A DNA stretch of 10,209 bases from Anaerolineales bacterium (lineage in GTDB: Bacteria > Chloroflexota > Anaerolineae > Anaerolineales > E44-bin32), in contig DAOVFE010000037.1 of the NCBI GenBank assembly GCA_030673085.1, forward strand, positions 1 to 10,209. Reading direction: 5' to 3'. Every line of letters begins with the position of its first letter. The first letter of the stretch is position 1. Position numbers and translations under genes: made by a program. This document shows, piece after piece, positions 6,011-10,209 of the stretch. A model generated the notes under the pieces. It was given only the letters and a program-made list of their open reading frames with translations. It did not search any database and was not told the DNA's origin.

Positions 6011-6834
6011 GTAAAACATTCCTTCCCTCCCGCTTAATCGGAAGAGGGTTTACATACCTGACAGCCATCCTGATTGTGCTATGGATATTGATCCCTATCT
6101 ACCTCATCACGGTAGCCGCTTTCACCCCTCGGGAAATGATCTATGACTTCCCAAAAGAATTGGTTCCCAAAGTTTTCTCGACGGATACAATGCGGTTCTT
6201 CCTCGGCGCATATAAGGTGTTGGAGTCCTTTCGTAACAGTGTGATCGTAGCCATAATAAGCGTCGTTCTGTCGATAACAATAGGAGCGCCAGCCGGCTAC
6301 GCCTTAGCCCGTTATGCATTCCGAGGCAAGGATGTCTATAGCATTGCAATTCTTTCCACTCGCGCCTTCCCTGTCGTCATCCTTTCCATTCCACTAGCAG
6401 TCACATTCATCCGGTGGGGCATGTACGACTCCGTATTTAGCGTGGCCCTATTGCATGTGGCGATGGCACTTCCCACCACAATCCTGGTCACCAGTAGTGT
6501 TTTCTTAGGTGTTTCCAGGGAGTTGGAAGAGGCCGCCATGACGCTCGGCTGCAGCCATCTTCAGGCTGTCCTCCGCGTCGTACTGCCATTGTCATTGCCA
6601 GGGCTGGCAGCGTCGGCTATTTTTACCTTCGTCCTCTCCTGGAATGAGGTTTTTGCCGCTACTATCCTGACTCTATTCAATCGTACGCTACCCGCTCTAT
6701 TGATCGTACAGATAGATCAATCGCCCATCGCCTATCGTTTCGCTGGCGGGTTCTTCATCCTCATCCCTGCGGTTGTATTCATGTTCTTCATCCGCAAGTA
6801 TTTATTTACTCTGTGGGGTATTACATTAAAGTGA
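6007..6834 (+). CDS. ABC sugar transporter permease, MalG/UgpE type
   Basis: This is the second channel subunit (275 residues), with about six membrane segments (near 16-38, 76-100, 109-133, 142-163, 197-219 and 244-262). The EAA loop is E175-A-A, G181 and 'VVLP' (191-194), followed by the MalG-type segment 'SWNEVFAAT' (211-219). Its ATG overlaps the stop of the upstream permease (ATGA, 6007-6010), so translation is probably coupled; a weak GGAG lies at 5992-5995. It pairs with the upstream permease and with an ATPase dimer. Nothing looks broken. Confidence 0.92.
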   Translation: MSKTFLPSRLIGRGFTYLTAILIVLWILIPIYLITVAAFTPREMIYDFPKELVPKVFSTDTMRFFLGAYKVLESFRNSVIVAIISVVLSITIGAPAGYALARYAFRGKDVYSIAILSTRAFPVVILSIPLAVTFIRWGMYDSVFSVALLHVAMALPTTILVTSSVFLGVSRELEEAAMTLGCSHLQAVLRVVLPLSLPGLAASAIFTFVLSWNEVFAATILTLFNRTLPALLIVQIDQSPIAYRFAGGFFILIPAVVFMFFIRKYLFTLWGITLK

Positions 6835-6840
6835 CATACA

Positions 6841-6893
6841 AATCCCAAAAGGCTTTTATCCCGAAGCTGCGGGAGTCAACAGCCAATGGGATT
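6841..6893 (+). other. Nested stem-loop between permease and ATPase genes
   Basis: Three nested pairings occur: AATCCC/GGGATT (6841-6846, 6888-6893), GGCT/AGCC (6851-6854, 6881-6884) and TCCCG/CGGGA (6859-6863, 6870-6874) around the loop AAGCTG. The outer arm ends 11 bases before the ATPase ribosome binding site. It could pace expression of the ATPase. The helices are short, so the fold is only plausible. Confidence 0.4.
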
Positions 6894-6904
6894 ATCTAAC
6901 AATT

Positions 6905-6910
6905 GAGGAA
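6905..6910 (+). promoter_or_regulatory. Ribosome binding site that fixes the ATPase start at ATG 6920
   Basis: GAGGAA lies nine bases before ATG (6920). The earlier in-frame GTG at 6911 directly abuts this site and leaves no room for a ribosome, so it is rejected. Confidence 0.75.
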
Positions 6911-6919
6911 GTGGTTTCT

Positions 6920-8002
6920 ATGGCTGAAATTCGAATAAAGGGCATTCGCAAAACCTTTGGCAAAGTCAAAGCTGTCTGGGATGTTGACCTGACAGTGCAA
7001 GACCGGGAGTTCGTCGTGCTTCTTGGTCCCAGCGGCTGCGGCAAGACGACGCTGTTGCGCTGCATCGCCGGACTGGAGCAGGTGGATGGCGGACGTATTT
7101 TCATTGGTGAGACGGATGTGACCGATTTGCAGGTCCGCCGCCGTCGCATCGCCATGGTCTTCCAAAGTTATGCTGTTTTCCCGCATATGAACGTTTTTGA
7201 CAACATCGGTTTCGGTTTACGCATGCAACACCTGCCAAAACCTGAGATCGAAGAACGCGTCCAGGCCACAGCCGAACTACTCCACATTGAAGAATTGTTG
7301 GAACGTTACCCTGCTCAATTAAGCGGTGGGCAGCGTCAGCGTGTAGCTGTAGCCCGTGCCATCGCAGTTCAAGCTGAGGTTCTGCTAATGGACGAGCCGC
7401 TTAGCAATTTGGATGCTTTATTGCGGTTGGAGATGCGTGCGGAACTTAAACATCTTTTGGATGAACTCAACACGACAGTAGTGTACGTCACCCACGATCA
7501 GGTAGAAGCGCTCAGCATGGGCGACCGGATTGCGGTTATGAAAGGTGGCAAATTCTTGCAGATTGATTCACCGATAAAGATATACGACCATCCCACTGAT
7601 CGCTTCATTGGAAGCTTCATTGGCAACCCGCCTATGAACTTTCTCACCGCCCGGTTGATGGACAAGGGCGCATTTGTTCAGGTTAATGAGACAAAATTGC
7701 CAATTGGGCCTGAAGTGGCCGATCGCCTTCGGGCAACTGGGAAAGATACCATCTGGATGGGCATCCGCTCTGAAAATATCGATCCGATGGATGTTCACGC
7801 CGAAGGTACGTTGCCTGCGCATGTGCTCGTCGTCGAACCGCTGGGCTCACATAATTTGCTCACTGCTAAAATTGGTGATGCGATCATTAAAGTGAATGAC
7901 CACCCGGACTCTGACATTCGACCTGATCAGGACATCTGGTTGCGCCTGATCACTGAGAAGATTCGTTGGATGGATAAGGACACCGGGCAAGCGATAAATT
8001 AG
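6920..8002 (+). CDS. Sugar ABC transporter ATPase, MalK/UgpC/MsmX type
   Basis: The 360-residue cytoplasmic ATPase drives import. All nucleotide-binding motifs are intact: Walker A GPSGCGKTT (36-44), Q-loop Gln82 in 'VFQSYAVFPHM', signature LSGGQRQR (134-141), Walker B 'VLLMDEP' with Glu159, D-loop 'SNLDA', and H-loop His192 in 'VYVTHDQ'. From about residue 235 ('NPPMNF') comes the C-terminal TOBE/OB domain of the MalK group, with 'MGIRSENID' and 'VEPLGSHNLLTAKIG'. This domain makes the dimer interface and in relatives receives regulatory signals. The gene lies 85 bases after the second permease with no promoter recognised between, so it is probably the last gene of the operon. Many operons of this type lack their own ATPase; here a dedicated one is present. 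No terminator directly follows its TAG stop. Confidence 0.95.
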   Translation: MAEIRIKGIRKTFGKVKAVWDVDLTVQDREFVVLLGPSGCGKTTLLRCIAGLEQVDGGRIFIGETDVTDLQVRRRRIAMVFQSYAVFPHMNVFDNIGFGLRMQHLPKPEIEERVQATAELLHIEELLERYPAQLSGGQRQRVAVARAIAVQAEVLLMDEPLSNLDALLRLEMRAELKHLLDELNTTVVYVTHDQVEALSMGDRIAVMKGGKFLQIDSPIKIYDHPTDRFIGSFIGNPPMNFLTARLMDKGAFVQVNETKLPIGPEVADRLRATGKDTIWMGIRSENIDPMDVHAEGTLPAHVLVVEPLGSHNLLTAKIGDAIIKVNDHPDSDIRPDQDIWLRLITEKIRWMDKDTGQAIN

Positions 8003-8414
8003 GATCCGGACCAAGCCAGCAAAGGCATAATGTCCCAGATTTGGGAATGATCTGTAATAACTATTGAGTTTGATGTGAATGATGAGGTATGTGGCCGATG
8101 CCCGCTGTTATCGCAGATTATTATCTGAGGATAATGCCTGAATTGATAGATTAACAGGCAATGAACATTGGGCTGCATGCAAATATAGCCAATATGTCAT
8201 CGGTGAGAGCATGCGTTTGATCAGTGAGGAAGCACTTCATCGAAATAGGGAAATAGTTCAATGCACTAGGGAGAAAAGAAGGAATTTGTAATATTGGTGG
8301 ACAGGCGATAGAAAGGACATTAAAAGCTTAATCTCGATTATTGCCTGGGCCGTTGGTATTTATTATGGTTAATTCTATCTTTTATAAAGGATGTCTCTTC
8401 AGCTTGATTTTTGA

Positions 8415-8482
8415 GCGGCCAGTAAAGAGAAAACGCTCGCTAATTTGACTTTGTGAGAGCGCCTGGCTGCCAAGTTTTTTTT
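8415..8482 (+). terminator. Two-tier stem followed by eight Ts
   Basis: GCGGCCAG (8415-8422) pairs with CTGGCTGC (8463-8470, one G-T pair), and inside it CGCTC (8434-8438) pairs with GAGCG (8457-8461). 'CAAG' and then eight Ts (8475-8482) follow. This is close to an intrinsic terminator, although the loop is long. It would isolate the GntR-fusion gene from upstream transcription. Confidence 0.6.
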
Positions 8483-8566
8483 AGGGGAAAAATGTTAAGG
8501 CATATCCATTATTAATTTTTCTGTTTGCGTAGTGATTTTAGAACTGGTAGGAAAGATGATTTGCTT

Positions 8567-8572
8567 TATAAT
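8567..8572 (+). promoter_or_regulatory. Likely -10 box of the GntR-fusion gene
   Basis: TATAAT is a perfect -10 sequence 50 bases before the ATG, but the expected -35 region (about 8543-8549, 'ACTGGTA') is poor. A weak or activator-dependent promoter is possible. The start would be near 8579, right before the shared motif at 8581-8593. Confidence 0.5.
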
Positions 8573-8622
8573 ATCGAAATGTAACTAAGTAATAATGAAA
8601 TTATCAAGAGGTATATTATTCA

Positions 8623-10116
8623 ATGCCAGAACTCAATCGCGAGGTTCCCATCCCTCTTTATTACCAATTGAAACAGCTTCTCAAGGAGCAAATCCGCAGT
8701 GGGATCTTGAAATCAGGAGACAAGCTGCCTAATGAGGACGAGCTATGCAAAAAGTTCGCTATCAGCCGCACTCCAGTGCGTCAGGCTCTTACGGATTTGG
8801 TCCACGAAGGTTTATTGGTACGGATACCCGCCCGAGGAACTTTTGTTACTGAACCTGCATCAAGATCTAAAGTCACTATAGGGACAACGATTCGGGTGGT
8901 TGTTTCCGATGTTCGCTGGCGTGAGCCATTGGAGGGTGCAGCCTCGTTATGGAGCGACGCTCATCCCGATGATCCGATTCGATTGGATATCCATATGGTC
9001 CCTCACGCAGAACTGCGATCTGCGCTTATTGCTTGTGTGGGCCGGGGTGAAGCGCCGGATATTTCATTGCTGGACTCGGTATGGGTAGCCGAGTTCGCTC
9101 ATCAAAGCTATCTAAGACCGCTCGATGATATAGACCCTGCCTGGTTACATATTAATAGAGATAGCTATTTCCCGATAACATTAGTCGCCAATCGATACCA
9201 AGGATATCTCTTCGCAATGCCGATCAGCGCCGATGTGAGTGTACTTTGGTATCGGCGAGATTGGCTAGAGAAGGAAGGCCTGACACCGCCTGGAACCTGG
9301 GAAGAGCTAGTGGCTGCCGCACAATATTTTAGACAGCCATCAGTGCGTTCACGTTATGGTTTACTTGAGTATCCTGTTGTCTTTGTCGGTGGCAGGAGAG
9401 GAGGAGAAACCACGACACATCAATTACTGCCTCTCCTTTGGACCGCTGGAGGCGATCTCATTTCTGATGATCAAGTTGTCCTAGATAGTCCATCGAGCCG
9501 CCGTGCGTTGTCATTTCTCAAGGGATTGATTCACGAACACCACGTAGCGCCACCTGAAGTTGTTGATTTCGCATGGGATCAGGCCGCGCATTTCTTCGCT
9601 GAAGGGAAGGCCGCTTTTGCGTTTGGCGGGAGCTACGAAAGCTTCTTCCTTCAACATCTGGCTGGCTGGGACGACAGTGCATTTGAAGAACACGTAGGCT
9701 TTGCGCCTATCCCAGCAGAACGCGGTAAAAGACCTGCAGTCCTTGCTGGTGGGATGAGCTATGTTATATATCGTCAATCGCATGTGCCCAAGCAAGCCTT
9801 TCGTCTGCTCGAAATGACAGGTCGACCGGAGGTGCTTAAGCATTTCTGTGTCCGCACTGGTCATATTCCGCCGCGGATACCAGTTGCGCAAGAGCTATTG
9901 TCTGTGGAAGATAGCATAGTAGCCCGGACAATCCCTTTCATGGAAGTGGCGAGAGCTCGCCCAGTAATCCCAGAATATGCTCGGGTTTCAGAGCAATTTC
10001 AGACTATGATCGAAGAGAGCTTAACTGGGAAGCGACAGATAGATGAGATCGTTTCACTTACAAGCGAGAGAATCAGCGCCATAACAGGCTTGCCCATTGT
10101 AAGACGCACGGAATGA
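8623..10116 (+). CDS. GntR winged-helix regulator fused to a sugar-binding-protein domain
   Basis: Residues 5-77 of this 497-residue protein are a GntR winged helix: 'PLYYQLKQLLKEQIRSG', 'GDKLPNEDELCKKFAISRTP' with recognition helix 'RTPVRQALTDLVHEGLL', and the wing 'IPARGTFV'. Instead of the usual UTRA or FCD sensor, residues about 88-490 form a full family-1 (CUT1-type) solute-binding domain: 'GEAPDISLLDSVWVAEFA', 'LFAMPISADVSVLWYRRDWL', 'GTWEELVAAAQYF', 'LLWTAGGDL', 'FFAEGKAAFAFGGSYESF' and 'AGGMSYVIY'. There is no signal peptide or membrane segment, so the binding domain should be cytoplasmic and act as the sensor. It probably controls the upstream transporter genes or genes just past the right edge. 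AAGAGG (8606-8611) lies 11 bases before the ATG. The reading frame is continuous, with no sign of decay. Confidence 0.9.
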   Translation: MPELNREVPIPLYYQLKQLLKEQIRSGILKSGDKLPNEDELCKKFAISRTPVRQALTDLVHEGLLVRIPARGTFVTEPASRSKVTIGTTIRVVVSDVRWREPLEGAASLWSDAHPDDPIRLDIHMVPHAELRSALIACVGRGEAPDISLLDSVWVAEFAHQSYLRPLDDIDPAWLHINRDSYFPITLVANRYQGYLFAMPISADVSVLWYRRDWLEKEGLTPPGTWEELVAAAQYFRQPSVRSRYGLLEYPVVFVGGRRGGETTTHQLLPLLWTAGGDLISDDQVVLDSPSSRRALSFLKGLIHEHHVAPPEVVDFAWDQAAHFFAEGKAAFAFGGSYESFFLQHLAGWDDSAFEEHVGFAPIPAERGKRPAVLAGGMSYVIYRQSHVPKQAFRLLEMTGRPEVLKHFCVRTGHIPPRIPVAQELLSVEDSIVARTIPFMEVARARPVIPEYARVSEQFQTMIEESLTGKRQIDEIVSLTSERISAITGLPIVRRTE

Positions 10117-10209
10117 TTAACCCTGCTTCTTCCCTCATTGACTATTCAATATAGCGCTGATCGTATTCTTAGTTCACACGCGCCAATATCAGGCCAAGTT
10201 AAATAGCAA
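10117..10209. other. Downstream flank, no feature called
   Basis: The last 93 bases hold a TTGACT (10138-10143) that could be a -35 box, but no good -10 sequence stands 16-18 bases beyond it. No terminator hairpin for the GntR fusion is visible before the window ends. Confidence 0.4.

Larger units (their letters stand above)
8003..8622. other. 620-bp AT-rich gap with hairpins, no supported gene
   Basis: No protein gene is visible. Small hairpins occur at 8033-8046 (TCCCA/TGGGA), 8114-8127 (CAGAT/ATCTG) and 8135-8160 (TGCCTG/CAGGCA, 14-base loop). None has a T-run. A terminator-like structure lies at 8415-8482, and the -10 box and ribosome binding site of the next gene follow. The stretch between about 8160 and 8410 shows nothing recognisable. 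It may be the long 3' tail of the transporter transcript, a small-RNA gene ending at the terminator, or decayed DNA. Confidence 0.5.

Noticed and set aside
6911..6919. GTG at 6911 as start of the ATPase
   Set aside because: It abuts the GAGGAA site directly; ATG 6920 has correct spacing and gives the usual N-terminus.
8623..8880. Reading the second regulator as an exported binding protein with a mis-called N-terminus
   Set aside because: The first 80 residues match a GntR winged helix closely, the frame is continuous with its own upstream ribosome site, and no signal peptide occurs at the junction.
10138..10166. Promoter for a gene beyond the right edge (TTGACT)
   Set aside because: No acceptable -10 box stands at the right distance, and the downstream gene is not visible.

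Overview
The window looks like part of a bacterial chromosome, most likely from the Chloroflexota (Anaerolineae-like). The clues are the Val/Glu-rich spacer after the lipobox of the solute-binding lipoprotein, the C-terminal Cys-Trp-Pro-Pro...Cys tail of the same protein, a very acidic DUF5666-like protein end, and mid-range GC with AT-rich promoters. This placement is inference from style, since there is no rRNA or other marker gene.

Layout. Positions 2-184 hold the 3' end of an acidic-tailed gene whose start lies outside the window. Positions 185-909 are non-coding and hold several strong hairpins, including two copies of a 20-bp palindrome of REP/IS200 type. A membrane-anchored alpha/beta hydrolase lies on the minus strand (910-1809). 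The next gap (1810-2155) contains short palindromes, followed by a doubtful 64-aa single-pass membrane protein on the minus strand (2156-2350). The core is a five-gene plus-strand carbohydrate (CUT1-type) ABC transporter locus. A near-consensus promoter (2385-2413) drives a LacI-family regulator (TTG start at 2593), followed by a lipoprotein solute-binding protein (3716-5086), two inner-membrane permeases that overlap by ATGA (5156-6010, 6007-6834) and a MalK/UgpC-type ATPase (6920-8002). A 620-bp non-coding gap ends in a terminator-like structure (8415-8482). A second regulator follows (8623-10116): a GntR winged helix fused to a complete type-II sugar-binding-protein domain with no signal peptide.

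Working model. The lipoprotein captures a sugar or sugar derivative outside the membrane, the two permeases form the channel, and the ATPase dimer powers uptake. Two one-component regulators flank the transporter genes. The LacI protein senses with a type-I periplasmic-binding-protein fold, and the GntR fusion appears to sense with a CUT1-type binding-protein fold that has been kept in the cytoplasm. The substrate cannot be named, because no sugar-processing enzyme is present in the window.

The most interesting items are the GntR-binding-protein fusion, five 8-bp-spaced ATTA repeats just downstream of the lacI promoter, and a short AT-rich motif shared by the leader regions of lacI, the binding-protein gene and the GntR fusion.
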